From: Reichenbachiella faecimaris
GTDB lineage: Bacteria > Bacteroidota > Bacteroidia > Cytophagales > Cyclobacteriaceae
Length of the DNA stretch: 64,000 bases
Direction of reading: 5' to 3'
Assembly (NCBI RefSeq): GCF_900176375.1
Contig: NZ_FWYF01000001.1
Coordinates: 1,188,449-1,252,448, forward strand
Part shown: positions 18,303 through 27,147 of the stretch, in pieces
Layout of the letters: each line of letters starts with the position of its first letter
Numbering within the stretch: the first letter of the stretch is position 1
The notes under the pieces: model-generated
Told to the model about the DNA's origin: nothing
Seen by the model: the letters and a program-made list of their open reading frames with translations, nothing else
The model's database searches: none
Program-made: the position numbers and the translations under genes

Positions 18303-19397
18303 ATGCAGATAAACTACTATCTCCTCTTGCTTCTATTATTCACTTCTATCTCTATACAGGCTCAAACCATGGATTTTGAGACGTACGACCCACCATCTAC
18401 TCTTGTGGTTCCCGAACATATAGTTACGAGTGCCAAATACCCCTTTATTGATGTTCACAATCATCAGTTCAGCATGAACACCCAAGACTTGAACCCTCTA
18501 CTAAAAGATATGGATGACTTGAACATGGCTGTGATGGTTAATCTGAGTGGCAGAGGTCGAGGGAGTGATGAGCACTTCAATGGTGTCATAAATAATGTAA
18601 AAGAAAATGCACCTAGGCGATTCATCATCTTCACTAATATTTCGCTCGAAAATATAGACGATCCAAATTGGCCAGAGTATACAGCCTCGCAACTCGAAGC
18701 TGATGTAAAAGCTGGAGCCAATGGACTCAAAATATATAAAAGCCTTGGGCTGCGACATGCTGACCAAAGCGGCCAACGAATCCCTGTAGATGACCAAAGG
18801 CTCGATCCTGTTTGGGCCAAATGTGGGGAACTAGGTATACCCGTACTTATTCACTCTGCAGACCCAAAGCCTTTTTGGGACGAGCACGACGAAAACAACG
18901 AACGCTGGTTGGAACTAAAAGTCAGACCTAACAGAAAGCGAGGAGCAAATGATCCTGCCCCATGGGAACAAATCATTGCAGAACAACACCATATTTTCGA
19001 AAAGCATCCAAACACCAAATTCATCAATGCGCATCTGGGCTGGTATGCCAATGATTTAGCGACTCTTAGCAAGCTAATGGATAGGTATCCAAATATGTAT
19101 TCAGAAATAGGGGCAGTGATTGCCGAACTAGGCCGACAGCCTCGTGCAGCTAAAGCCTTTCTCACTAAATATCAGGATAGAGTCATGTTCGGGAAGGACT
19201 CTTACAACAAGGAGCAGTATTATACCTATTTCCGAGTACTAGAAACAGATGACGAGTACTTTCCCTATTATAAAAAATACCATGCCTACTGGAAGATGTA
19301 CGGATTAGGTTTAGATGATGAAGTACTCAAAAAATTATATTATAAAAATGCGCTAAATGTGATTCCTAACATAGATCGTTCTTTATTTCCAGAGTAA
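18303..19397 (+). CDS. Secreted amidohydrolase (amidohydrolase_2 type)
   Basis: A 364-residue protein with a signal peptide (MQINYYLLLLLLF, cleaved after IQAQ). I chose the ATG at 18303 over a TTG at 18294. The metal-binding HNH of FIDVHNHQF starts a TIM-barrel hydrolase; later come VLIHSAD, FINAHLGWY and an aspartate in MFGKDSY, the four sites expected for this group. Members include decarboxylases and lactonases acting on aromatic or sugar acids; the substrate is unknown. Location is probably periplasmic. A nucleotidyltransferase gene follows after 45 nt. Confidence 0.85.
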   Translation: MQINYYLLLLLLFTSISIQAQTMDFETYDPPSTLVVPEHIVTSAKYPFIDVHNHQFSMNTQDLNPLLKDMDDLNMAVMVNLSGRGRGSDEHFNGVINNVKENAPRRFIIFTNISLENIDDPNWPEYTASQLEADVKAGANGLKIYKSLGLRHADQSGQRIPVDDQRLDPVWAKCGELGIPVLIHSADPKPFWDEHDENNERWLELKVRPNRKRGANDPAPWEQIIAEQHHIFEKHPNTKFINAHLGWYANDLATLSKLMDRYPNMYSEIGAVIAELGRQPRAAKAFLTKYQDRVMFGKDSYNKEQYYTYFRVLETDDEYFPYYKKYHAYWKMYGLGLDDEVLKKLYYKNALNVIPNIDRSLFPE

Positions 19398-19442
19398 TAT
19401 TATCTTGCGAGCTATTAGCTAATCCAATACACTAATTTGTTA

Positions 19443-20330
19443 ATGAAACCCACTTTACTCATACTTGCTGCTGGCAGAGGCAGCAGATTTGGCGGAGCCA
19501 AACAAGTCGCACCCATGGGACCACATGGAGAAACAATCATGGAGTACAGTATTCATGATGCCTTAAACAACGGCTTCGGAAATATTGTACTTGTAATCAA
19601 TAAAGAGGTTGAGCAGGATACTTTTGACCTGGTCAATAAAATGACCACGGCCAAGGACAAAATATCCTATAGCTATCAGGATTTGTACACTGAATTTATT
19701 CATCCAGACATTCAATCCAAGCGATTGAAGCCGTGGGGGACTGCACATGCCATCATGAGTGCTTGTGACGAAATAAAGGGAAGCTTTGCCATGATCAATG
19801 CGGATGACTATTATGGGAAAGATGCCTTCATCACCATGGCTAATTATCTGCAAAAGAATTCGTCTCCCAACAACTACAGCATGGTGGGTTACGATTTGGA
19901 GAATACGCTATCAGCCAATGGCACCGTCTCAAGAGGTATATCCATCAGTGATGAAAACGGATTTCTTAGTTCTATCAAAGAAACGCATGGCATTCATGCA
20001 AAGGATAGCAAAATTCTAGCAGAAAATAATATTGAGATTACAGAAGGGCTTGCTTCTATGAATTTTTGGGGTTTTCAAAACAACCTATTTGATGAACTAA
20101 AATCTCAGTTCAAAGGTTTTCTTGAAACCACCCCAGACCTTACCAAAGACGAATATCAAATTCCTACAGTCATTGATCAAATGATCAAAAAAGGAATGAT
20201 TCAAGTGGCTGTATTGCACTCAGGAGCTAAGTGGTTTGGAGTGACTTACAAAGAGGATGCACAGTATGCCGCAGAGGCCATACAGAAATATGTGGCTGGC
20301 GGCAAGTACCCTAGCCCACTTTGGAAATAG
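19443..20330 (+). CDS. Sugar-phosphate-type nucleotidyltransferase
   Basis: A 295-residue Rossmann-like nucleotidyltransferase with the signature LILAAGRGSRFGGAKQ at the N-terminus, then a metal-binding aspartate in MINADDYYG. These enzymes move a nucleotidyl group onto a sugar phosphate. It is shorter than GlmU and lacks its acyltransferase repeats, and differs from RfbA in the loop after the signature, so I leave the substrate open. The start is ATG 19443; a TTG two codons upstream is less likely. No sugar pathway genes are nearby. Confidence 0.85.
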   Translation: MKPTLLILAAGRGSRFGGAKQVAPMGPHGETIMEYSIHDALNNGFGNIVLVINKEVEQDTFDLVNKMTTAKDKISYSYQDLYTEFIHPDIQSKRLKPWGTAHAIMSACDEIKGSFAMINADDYYGKDAFITMANYLQKNSSPNNYSMVGYDLENTLSANGTVSRGISISDENGFLSSIKETHGIHAKDSKILAENNIEITEGLASMNFWGFQNNLFDELKSQFKGFLETTPDLTKDEYQIPTVIDQMIKKGMIQVAVLHSGAKWFGVTYKEDAQYAAEAIQKYVAGGKYPSPLWK

Positions 20331-20379
20331 ACTTTTATGAAAAAATTATTTAGCTTTTGGTTTCAAAAAACGGTTAAAG

Positions 20380-20844
20380 ATGGAATTAAGTATCGGAGAT
20401 GAATTACCAGACATTACTTTAGCAGATCAGGATGGAGCTTGGATTAAGCTCAGAGATTTTGCTAATCAACCTGTAGTAGTATTCTTTTACCCCAAAGACA
20501 ATACTCCAGTCTGCAATATTGAAGCTTGCGAATTTGAAGCACACTACAACGACCTAAAAAACGCTGGCGTGAAAGTTTTTGGCATTAGTAAAGACAGCGT
20601 TTCTTCTCACAAAAAATTTGCTACCCGTTTTCATCTAGAGTATCGTCTACTAAGCGATGTCAAAGGCGAAGCAGAACAGAAATTTGGCGTTGGACGAAAA
20701 TTGTTTGGTCTACTTCAGAATCGTGTTACTTTTATTTTTGGCAAGGGTGGCAAGCTCATCCATACTATTCATGCGCAGTTCAACGGACGACGCCATGTGG
20801 ACGAGACCTTGTCCGTTTTAAACATTGAAACTGGGTCTCATTAA
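20380..20844 (+). CDS. Thioredoxin-dependent peroxiredoxin, BCP/PrxQ type
   Basis: A 154-residue thiol peroxidase of the thioredoxin fold. The peroxidatic C45 sits in FYPKDNTPVCNIEAC with the resolving C50 five residues later, the spacing of PrxQ/BCP proteins, which reduce hydrogen peroxide and organic hydroperoxides with thioredoxin. The usual TPGC reads TPVC. There is no signal peptide, so it is cytoplasmic. Its stop codon shares TTAA with the stop of the converging gene. Confidence 0.93.
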   Translation: MELSIGDELPDITLADQDGAWIKLRDFANQPVVVFFYPKDNTPVCNIEACEFEAHYNDLKNAGVKVFGISKDSVSSHKKFATRFHLEYRLLSDVKGEAEQKFGVGRKLFGLLQNRVTFIFGKGGKLIHTIHAQFNGRRHVDETLSVLNIETGSH

Positions 20845-21680
20845 AAACCACCTATCTTCAAAGTGAGATAGTAGCTGATCTCATCAAATTCATCTGTGGC
20901 AGTGTTTACCAACTGCAAGTCTTGTGTAAACCGTTTGGACACCCCGAGATCTAGTCTGAAATTGTGAGCAATATTGATTTCTAAATTAGCTCCTGGCTCT
21001 ACGTACCAAAAGACATCCTCGTCTATTATCCCATCACTGTCGTTCAAAAAATCCTCATGATCGGGATCTTCATAACCCAACCAACCTGCCCCTGCCGAAA
21101 CGGGAAAAGTAAGATGAACGACTTCATTGGAGAATAATATTGGTTCCAACATCAAACCCCCATACCCTCCTAACAAGCGAAGTTTTTTCGTCATATCATT
21201 TGGATCAATATCCTGATACTTAGTAGTAGGAATGATACCATAGGCGTCTATTCCAATTGCCAATGTTCTGTTGACTATCCACGCTCCACGAACACCACCC
21301 ATGACCAATGTTTCATCCTTAAATTCTGAGGTTTTAAAACTAATGGCTCCATAGCCTCCACTGTGGTTCATCTTGCCAGTCAAAGTCTTGATTTGATGCT
21401 TGTTTCGTTTCGGCTTTTCCTCTTCTACAGGTTGATAAGGCTCAGTAGCTTGATAATATTTAATGATCACTGGCTGAGTCGTCACAGTATCCGGTTTGAC
21501 TGACCGCACCAATTCTGATTCTTCTTTTATATCTACAGAATCCTTCTCAATCCCTTCATCTCCAAAGTATTGCAACTTGGGTTTCTGATCAATAGTGTCA
21601 GCTTTTTGAGGGATAATGGTCTGACCAAAGGTCGAAATAGAAAGCAGCAGTAGTCCGAGTAAGAGTTGAGTCGTTTTCAT
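20841..21680 (-). CDS. Outer membrane beta-barrel-like protein of unknown function
   Basis: A 279-residue protein with a signal peptide (MKTTQLLLGLLLLSI, cleaved after FGQ). A charged, proline-containing linker (about 20-105) precedes a beta-rich C-terminal part with alternating hydrophobic strands, glycines and a final aromatic (LTLKIGGF), as in small Bacteroidota OmpA/OmpW-like barrels. No peptidoglycan-binding domain is seen. The specific function is unknown. Confidence 0.7.
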   Translation of the reverse strand: MKTTQLLLGLLLLSISTFGQTIIPQKADTIDQKPKLQYFGDEGIEKDSVDIKEESELVRSVKPDTVTTQPVIIKYYQATEPYQPVEEEKPKRNKHQIKTLTGKMNHSGGYGAISFKTSEFKDETLVMGGVRGAWIVNRTLAIGIDAYGIIPTTKYQDIDPNDMTKKLRLLGGYGGLMLEPILFSNEVVHLTFPVSAGAGWLGYEDPDHEDFLNDSDGIIDEDVFWYVEPGANLEINIAHNFRLDLGVSKRFTQDLQLVNTATDEFDEISYYLTLKIGGF

Positions 21681-21794
21681 TATTTGATTAAAGTTTCAAA
21701 CGTATTTTAAGCAAAAGACAGACGGCAAAATGATAGGTTTCCAATTCTTTAAAAAATAATTGAAGGGTGTCTGGCTTTAGGAAAAAAATCGTTC

Positions 21795-21802
21795 TAATTT
21801 TG
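21795..21802 (+). promoter_or_regulatory. -7 box of the SRP RNA gene
   Basis: TAATTTTG fits TAnnTTTG and ends 3 nt before the first paired base of the SRP RNA at 21806, placing the transcription start at the expected RNA 5' end. Confidence 0.55.
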
Positions 21803-21805
21803 CAG

Positions 21806-21898
21806 TGGCAAATCGATACGACCAGCTCCTGTCGAACTCCCCCAGGGCCGGAAGGCAGCAAGGGTAGATAGTCGTAGCGGTGCGATGTTGGTTTGCCA
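21806..21898 (+). ncRNA. ffs: Signal recognition particle RNA, small bacterial type (4.5S)
   Basis: About 93 nt that fold into a single long hairpin: the ends TGGCAAA and TTTGCCA pair, and the apex holds the conserved Ffh-binding region with AGGGCCGGAAGGCAGCA (GGAA tetraloop closed by C-G pairs, with the asymmetric loop AGCAAGGGTAGA on the 3' side). This is the hallmark of the bacterial 4.5S RNA, which joins Ffh to target nascent membrane proteins. A T-rich tract follows (21899-21922), probably the terminator. It lies in a 412-nt gap; the rest of that gap holds only promoter elements. Confidence 0.93.
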
Positions 21899-22045
21899 TT
21901 TTTATTTCCCCTCCTTTTTTTCAATCATTGAATTTCTTAATCATTCAATTAGCGTTCCAGCTTTATTGATTCACTGTTTCATTATCGCATTGCCCCATTG
22001 TTTCATTAAATCAATGAATCGTTAATTCCTTGATTCTTTTCTTTA

Positions 22046-22053
22046 TAATTTTG
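22046..22053 (+). promoter_or_regulatory. -7 box of the transaldolase gene
   Basis: TAATTTTG fits TAnnTTTG and lies 39 nt upstream of the ATG. A TTG at 22030-22032 is too close (13-nt spacer) to be a standard -33 element. Confidence 0.45.
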
Positions 22054-22092
22054 TATCACTAGCAATTTCATTCACACTAAAAAAAAGAAAAT

Positions 22093-22749
22093 ATGAAATT
22101 TTTCATTGACACGGCCAACTTGGACGAAATTCAGGAAGCCTATGACTTAGGCGTATTGGACGGCGTGACTACCAATCCCTCATTGATGGCCAAAGAAGGC
22201 ATCACTGGTCAGGCAAACATCCTAGCACATTACAAAAAAATCTGCGACATCGTGGACAACAATGTAAGTGCCGAAGTGATCGCCACAGACTATAAAACCA
22301 TGATGGAAGAGGCACACGTATTGGCCAAAATCGATGAGAAAATAGTAGTGAAGGTACCTATGATCAAGGACGGCATCAAAGTAATCAAAACTTTGAGTAG
22401 CGAAGGTATCCGAACCAACTGCACGCTGATTTTCAATGCTGGGCAAGCTTTATTGGCCGCTAAGGCTGGTGCATCGTATGTTTCTCCATTCATTGGAAGA
22501 TTGGACGACATTTCCGTAGATGGCTTGCAATTGATCGAGCAGATCGTTCATATCTACAGCAACTATCCAGAATTAGACACTGAGGTTTTGGCCGCATCTG
22601 TGAGACACAACATGCACCTGATTCACTGTGCAGAAATTGGCGCTGACGTGGCCACTTGCCCGTTGAAAGTAATCACTGGTTTGCTCAAGCACCCACTGAC
22701 TGACAGCGGATTGGCTCAGTTTTTAGCTGATCATCAGAAAGGAAACTAA
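22093..22749 (+). CDS. Transaldolase/fructose-6-phosphate aldolase family (class 3B)
   Basis: A 218-residue TIM barrel that matches the short transaldolase/FSA family. The Schiff-base lysine is K87 in [32 protein letters not shown] and [11 protein letters not shown] are all family signatures. It transfers dihydroxyacetone units between sugar phosphates, or cleaves fructose 6-phosphate, in central carbon metabolism. Most bacterial members annotated as tal of this length act as transaldolases. Three genes downstream on the same strand follow closely, possibly as one operon with ftsE. Confidence 0.92.
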   Translation: MKFFIDTANLDEIQEAYDLGVLDGVTTNPSLMAKEGITGQANILAHYKKICDIVDNNVSAEVIATDYKTMMEEAHVLAKIDEKIVVKVPMIKDGIKVIKTLSSEGIRTNCTLIFNAGQALLAAKAGASYVSPFIGRLDDISVDGLQLIEQIVHIYSNYPELDTEVLAASVRHNMHLIHCAEIGADVATCPLKVITGLLKHPLTDSGLAQFLADHQKGN

Positions 22750-22784
22750 TTTTTTAGCTTTCATCATCTCGTAGCTCACATCTT

Positions 22785-22988
22785 ATGCATATCATAAAGG
22801 TAAAAGGAAAGGCCAAAATACCGGACTATATCCAGCTGCGGGATGATGATTTCGTTTTAATTGCCTATTTTCGGGCAGATCGCCCTTTGAAAAAACTGGA
22901 CAAATATGGTCTGGAGGGCAAGGAGGATGAACTCAAGGCAATTATTGAGCAACTTCCTTTCGGTAAAATTCAACCCTTAAACCTATAA
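22785..22988 (+). CDS. Small conserved protein upstream of the ftsE-like gene
   Basis: A 67-residue protein without signal or membrane segment, beginning MHIIKVKGKAKIPDYIQL. It ends 5 nt before the ATPase gene, so the two should be co-translated. It has a beta-alpha pattern with a KKLDKYGLEGK charged helix and no motif I recognise. From memory, short proteins like this precede ftsE in other Bacteroidota; I cannot check that here. Confidence 0.7.
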   Translation: MHIIKVKGKAKIPDYIQLRDDDFVLIAYFRADRPLKKLDKYGLEGKEDELKAIIEQLPFGKIQPLNL

Positions 22989-22993
22989 GTACA

Positions 22994-23704
22994 ATGGAAT
23001 TTAGCGCGAACCCTGTGGTAGAAGTAAACGATGCGACCATCTATCAGGAAAATCAGGCCGTGCTCAATTCGATTAGCTTTCGAATCGAAAAAGGCGAGTT
23101 CGTCTTTTTGGTAGGCCGTACGGGCAGTGGCAAGTCTTCATTACTGAAAACCTTATATGCTGATCTTGATCTAAGAGAAGGTACTGCCAACGTCACAGGC
23201 TTCAACATCAACAAGATCAAGTCTAAGGATGTACCCTATTTGCGCAGAAAAATTGGTATCATCTTTCAAGACTTTCAGCTCTTCCCAGACCGCACGGTTA
23301 CTGAAAACCTGGTTTTCGTGATGAAGGCTACTGGCTGGAAGGACAAATCAAAAATCAAAACCAGATTGGCCGAAGTGCTGATGCGTGTAGGTCTGGGTGC
23401 TGCTGCCGACAAACAACCCCACCAGCTTTCTGGGGGTGAGCAACAACGTGTAGTGATCGCCAGAGCCTTGATCAATGAGCCAGCCATCCTGATAGCTGAT
23501 GAGCCAACAGGAAACCTTGATCCAGAAGTGTCTGATGGTATATTCAACTTATTCTTAGAAATCAATCGCAATGGTACAGCTGTCCTCATGGCCACACACA
23601 ACCATAACTTCATCAATGACTACCCACACCGCACACTAAAGTGCGAAGATGGTAAGCTCCTAGATTCTGAAAAAGAAGAGTTTGAGTTGAGCGGGCATTA
23701 TTAA
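22994..23704 (+). CDS. ftsE: FtsE-like ABC transporter ATPase
   Basis: A 236-residue cytoplasmic ATPase with Walker [10 protein letters not shown] (41-49), the Q-loop in [14 protein letters not shown], the signature LSGGEQQ near 146, Walker [14 protein letters not shown] near 165 and the switch histidine in MATHNHN. The [10 protein letters not shown] region and overall length match FtsE, which with FtsX links the divisome to peptidoglycan hydrolase activation. No ftsX gene is adjacent, so the FtsE label rests on sequence alone; a LolD/MacB-type ATPase is the alternative. Confidence 0.85.
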   Translation: MEFSANPVVEVNDATIYQENQAVLNSISFRIEKGEFVFLVGRTGSGKSSLLKTLYADLDLREGTANVTGFNINKIKSKDVPYLRRKIGIIFQDFQLFPDRTVTENLVFVMKATGWKDKSKIKTRLAEVLMRVGLGAAADKQPHQLSGGEQQRVVIARALINEPAILIADEPTGNLDPEVSDGIFNLFLEINRNGTAVLMATHNHNFINDYPHRTLKCEDGKLLDSEKEEFELSGHY

Positions 23705-23792
23705 TTTTCTGGAGACATCAATGCAATGATTGATAGAAAATTCCTTCAGAAATTCTTATTTTATCTTACAACTGTTCCAATAATCATAATAT

Positions 23793-23987
23793 ATGGAACA
23801 CAACGGGTATCCTTCCCCTCCAATTGTGTACTGTAGCTTGGCCTTAGTTGCTATTTCTTTTTTAGTTCCATTGTACGAAAATGTATATATACCAAAAAAA
23901 TTGAAAAGGGAAACTATAGCCGCATTAAAGGGATTAGAAAAGTTAAATTTTAAGTTTGAGACAAATCAATACATTGGTAAATTTTGA
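23793..23987 (+). CDS. Possible small single-pass membrane protein
   Basis: A 64-residue reading frame starting at ATG 23793. It encodes one clear membrane helix (about 11-27, IVYCSLALVAISFLVPL) followed by a basic, lysine-rich tail, a sensible topology with the C-terminus inside. A perfect hairpin begins 4 nt after its stop codon. There is no recognisable family and no promoter box, so it could be chance; the hydrophobic/positive-inside arrangement and the hairpin are the only support. Confidence 0.4.
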   Translation: MEHNGYPSPPIVYCSLALVAISFLVPLYENVYIPKKLKRETIAALKGLEKLNFKFETNQYIGKF

Positions 23988-23991
23988 TGCC

Positions 23992-24016
23992 CTTGTTGGT
24001 GTTGTTCACCAACAAG
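23992..24016 (+). terminator. Perfect 10-bp hairpin after the small membrane ORF
   Basis: CTTGTTGGTG/CACCAACAAG (23992-24001 with 24007-24016) with a TTGTT loop. No T tract follows, so it may be an RNA-stabilising or attenuating structure rather than a standard terminator. Confidence 0.45.
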
Positions 24017-24043
24017 CCTTCAAAGTTAACTTCTTGTACGAAT

Positions 24044-24076
24044 CCCTCAGAGTTCTCTCGCGAGTAACTCTGAGGG
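24044..24076. repeat. 11-bp inverted repeat hairpin
   Basis: CCCTCAGAGTT (24044-24054) pairs perfectly with AACTCTGAGGG (24066-24076). The loop holds a further palindrome, CTCGCGAG (24057-24064), so the element can extend into a longer cruciform. It may end transcription from the left, with a T-rich stretch (TTTAAATTTTG) shortly after. Confidence 0.5.
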
Positions 24077-24097
24077 AGTAGTTTAAATTTTGTTATA

Positions 24098-24195
24098 CGT
24101 CACTTCTAACGGAGTGAATAGTCCCTTGCGGAACCGATGGGGATTGTCACGTCAATCATTTACACTATAGTGCAAATGACCTCCTCACAATGACG
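24098..24195. repeat. Degenerate ~98-nt intergenic palindromic element
   Basis: The ends CGTCA (24098) and TGACG (24195) are inverted, the right end reading CGTCATTGTGAGGAGG on the minus strand. An inner palindrome CATTTACACTATAGTGCAAATG occupies 24157-24178 (one mismatch; described by its arms CATTTACACTA and TAGTGCAAATG). The terminal sequence recalls dispersed CGTCATTGCGAGGAG repeats known from many bacteria. Only one degenerate copy is in the window. Confidence 0.4.
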
Positions 24196-24209
24196 GGCTT
24201 AAGCTATCA

Positions 24210-27047
24210 TTACTCCTTCACTACCAACTTCTCATTCGCAATCTTTCCGTCCATGTTGAACTGAATGATATACTCCCCTGCTTCCAGATAAACCTTGCCA
24301 TTTTTAGCTTTTGGGGTGCCATCTTCTGCAGCATCACCTGATCTGGATAGATCATAAGTGTAAAAATTGAGACCTGAAGACAAATCTACGTTCGTCACGT
24401 ACATGGTACGATCACCAGCCATTACTTTGAGTTGGGCTTTACCCTCAGACTCACTGTAGATCACCAGTTCGCAAGCTGGCTCATTATATCCATACCACTG
24501 ATTATCGTAATTATAGTCTCCCCAGTGATCATTAATTTTCATTTCGGCAAGGGACAGTATTTTCAGAGATTCTTTTTTCCCTAGTTCGTTTAAATTCTGG
24601 ATAGCCGTGATATTTGCGATATAGACTGAGCGTCCGTGCGTTCCTACAATCAACTCATTTGCCCTAGGATGAACGGCCAAATCATGCACGGCTACATTAG
24701 GCAAGCCCCCACTCAAAGACATAAAAGTATTGCCACGATCAATAGACGCATAAGCCCCATGGTCTGTCCCAAGATAAAGCACCTCTTCTTTCACAGGGTC
24801 TTCTGCAATCACATTCACGGCTTCTTTAGGCAGGTTGGTTCCTACGGCTCGCCAAAGTTTTCCGTAGTTTTCGGATACATAAACCAGCGCATTGAAATCA
24901 TCATTTCGATAGCCATTGAGCGTCAGGTACACTCTACCTTCCTTGTATTTGGATGGTGCAATACTGCTCACCCAATAGTCTTTGGTAAGATTTGGGTCAA
25001 TGACTGTCCAGGTATCTCCGCCATCCTGAGAAACTTGTACAACTCCATCATCTGAACCCACATAAATTAGCCCTTCTCTGATTGGCGATTCTGCAATGGT
25101 TGTCAGTGTGCCATAGCTCACATTGCCATCCTTTCCTCCTTTGGTCAAGTCTTTAGTTGGTTTACCAAAATCATCACCTTTATTGGTTGACTTATGAAGT
25201 CTACTGGAACCCATATAGACCACATCCTGGTTGTGTCTGGATAGGTGAATAGGTGCTTCCCAGTTCCAGCGAAAAGGTTTTTCGCCCAAATCATGCATGG
25301 GTGTGATTTTCTTTTCATCACCCGTGGTTTTATCTATTCGATAGTAGTGTCCAAATTGAAAACCTGTATAAATAGTATTGTTGTCTCTGGTATCCACCTC
25401 AGTTTGCATACCATCACCCCACATGAGCATTTGCCAAGGATACTCCCCAGACATCTGCCAGCCCGTTGAAAACTCGTATGTACTTGGTCCCCACCAAACA
25501 CCATTATCTTGTAAGCCTCCATAGACATTATAAGGCTCGGCCATATCGAAATTGATATCATAAAACTGACCTACTGCATTGGGATTACTTTTCATCCAAG
25601 TCTTACCATCGTCATAGGAGATATTTACTCCCCCGTCATTTCCACTAATCAAATGGCCAGAACCGGATGGATCGACCCAGAGCGCTTGATGATCACCATG
25701 CTGATTGTCGCCTTCTATATTTTTCCAGGTTTTTCCTCCGTCTTCAGTTTTGATGATGGGTACTCCCAAAACGTAAACATGTGCTGGATTAGCCACTGAC
25801 ACTCTTACCTCACCAAAATAATAACCATAAGAGTAAAACATGTTGTCAATGAAATCAGTGTGTGTTTTGTACCAAGACGCACCTGAATCATCCGAACGGT
25901 ACAATTCAGCTCCAATCACTGGTGTATTGAACAATTGCGCATTTGCATCGTCAAAATAGGTGGCCACATCTGCTGGTCGAGCATCACCAGACTTCACGAT
26001 TTGCTTGACACTTGCAACATCATATTTTTTTGGGAATCCATTGTCTTTCAAATAATCACTCAATAACGAGTCATCTACAGCCAAGAAAGTCGCTTTGTCC
26101 ATGGATTTGATTTGTACTTTGGTCAGGCCGTCTGAAAGTGGTGTGTTGGGTTTTTCAGGCCTTCTGTCTTGATTATCCAATATAGCATAGATGATTTCAG
26201 GATTCTTAGGATAAATCGCGAGTCCTATTCGCCCAGTGCCTTGGGTGTCCGGAAATCCAGAATTACCGCCAGAAACCTCTTCCCAATGCTGGCCACCATC
26301 AGCTGACTTATAAATGCCACTACCCATTCCTGAGCCCTCAAAGTTCCATGCCTTTCGATCACGCTGCCACATAGCAGCGTAAAGCACATTGGGGTTAGAT
26401 GGATTCACCACCAAATCTATGGCACCAGTTTTATTGTCCACAAACAAAGTCTTAGCCCAAGTACGTCCCCCATTATTGGATTTATAAACACCCCTTTCGT
26501 CATTATCAGAATACAAATGACCCACTGCGGCCACCCACAGAATTTGATCGTTCGTGGGGTGTAGTACAATCCTTCCAATGTGCTGGGTATCAGCCAATCC
26601 CATATAAGTCCAGGTTTTGCCATTGTTGGTAGATTTGAAAATTCCAACTCCTGAGTAACTCGAACGACTTGAATTATTCTCTCCAGTGCCGACATAGATA
26701 GTTTTTGTATTCCAATTGACAGCTATGTCTCCAATTGACATGGCCATCTGGTCATCAAATAAGGGTTCGTAGGAAACTCCCGCATTTTTGGTTTCCCAAA
26801 GTCCTCCAGAAGCGTACGCCACATAGAAGTGCATTGGATTTTCTGGATCCACTGCCAAATCGGTCACACGGCCGCTCATGATTGTGGGTCCTATGTTTCT
26901 AAATGGAATATCTTTCACCATTGAGCTTTTGAGCATCTCCTCCTTCAGTTCTTTATTATTCATTCTGTCAATGGCAGAAGTTGCTTGTTGAGCAAATGAA
27001 TCAGAAAGAAAAATAGACAGGCAAAATATGACTACTGAACGGATCAT
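24210..27047 (-). CDS. Secreted sortilin/VPS10-type BNR-repeat propeller protein
   Basis: A 945-residue exported protein (signal MIRSVVIFCLSIFLSDSFAQ). Asp-box motifs recur through the protein: STNNGKTW, SNNGGRTW, SADGGQHW, SDDSGASW, TEDGGKTW, SYDDGKTW and SQDGGDTW, giving one or two large beta-propellers like the sortilin/VPS10 domain. The last ~110 residues form a separate beta domain (ACELVIYSESEGKAQLKV). No sialidase FRIP motif or catalytic Arg triad is seen, so I do not call it an enzyme. Such proteins are common in Cytophagales and probably bind surface ligands. No T9SS tail is obvious. Confidence 0.85.
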   Translation of the reverse strand: MIRSVVIFCLSIFLSDSFAQQATSAIDRMNNKELKEEMLKSSMVKDIPFRNIGPTIMSGRVTDLAVDPENPMHFYVAYASGGLWETKNAGVSYEPLFDDQMAMSIGDIAVNWNTKTIYVGTGENNSSRSSYSGVGIFKSTNNGKTWTYMGLADTQHIGRIVLHPTNDQILWVAAVGHLYSDNDERGVYKSNNGGRTWAKTLFVDNKTGAIDLVVNPSNPNVLYAAMWQRDRKAWNFEGSGMGSGIYKSADGGQHWEEVSGGNSGFPDTQGTGRIGLAIYPKNPEIIYAILDNQDRRPEKPNTPLSDGLTKVQIKSMDKATFLAVDDSLLSDYLKDNGFPKKYDVASVKQIVKSGDARPADVATYFDDANAQLFNTPVIGAELYRSDDSGASWYKTHTDFIDNMFYSYGYYFGEVRVSVANPAHVYVLGVPIIKTEDGGKTWKNIEGDNQHGDHQALWVDPSGSGHLISGNDGGVNISYDDGKTWMKSNPNAVGQFYDINFDMAEPYNVYGGLQDNGVWWGPSTYEFSTGWQMSGEYPWQMLMWGDGMQTEVDTRDNNTIYTGFQFGHYYRIDKTTGDEKKITPMHDLGEKPFRWNWEAPIHLSRHNQDVVYMGSSRLHKSTNKGDDFGKPTKDLTKGGKDGNVSYGTLTTIAESPIREGLIYVGSDDGVVQVSQDGGDTWTVIDPNLTKDYWVSSIAPSKYKEGRVYLTLNGYRNDDFNALVYVSENYGKLWRAVGTNLPKEAVNVIAEDPVKEEVLYLGTDHGAYASIDRGNTFMSLSGGLPNVAVHDLAVHPRANELIVGTHGRSVYIANITAIQNLNELGKKESLKILSLAEMKINDHWGDYNYDNQWYGYNEPACELVIYSESEGKAQLKVMAGDRTMYVTNVDLSSGLNFYTYDLSRSGDAAEDGTPKAKNGKVYLEAGEYIIQFNMDGKIANEKLVVKE

Positions 27048-27091
27048 GGCGGGTTCTTTTTTTTATTTGGATAAAGTAGAAATTTAGGCAT

Positions 27092-27118
27092 AAAAAAAGT
27101 CCCGATCAATCGGGACTT
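27092..27118 (-). terminator. Terminator of ilvE
   Basis: Stem AAGTCCCGAT/ATCGGGACTT (27097-27106 with 27109-27118) is followed on the minus strand by a T run. It lies 30 nt after the ilvE stop codon. Confidence 0.85.
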
Positions 27119-27147
27119 CACTATTTCGTGGTTTATAGATTTATAAG

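Noticed and set aside
20338-20403. 21-codon ORF just before the peroxiredoxin
   Set aside because: It starts with a plausible MKKLF but ends inside the peroxiredoxin in another frame and has no supporting signal.
21688-21924. 78-codon minus-strand ORF
   Set aside because: It runs antisense through the SRP RNA, whose structure explains the sequence.
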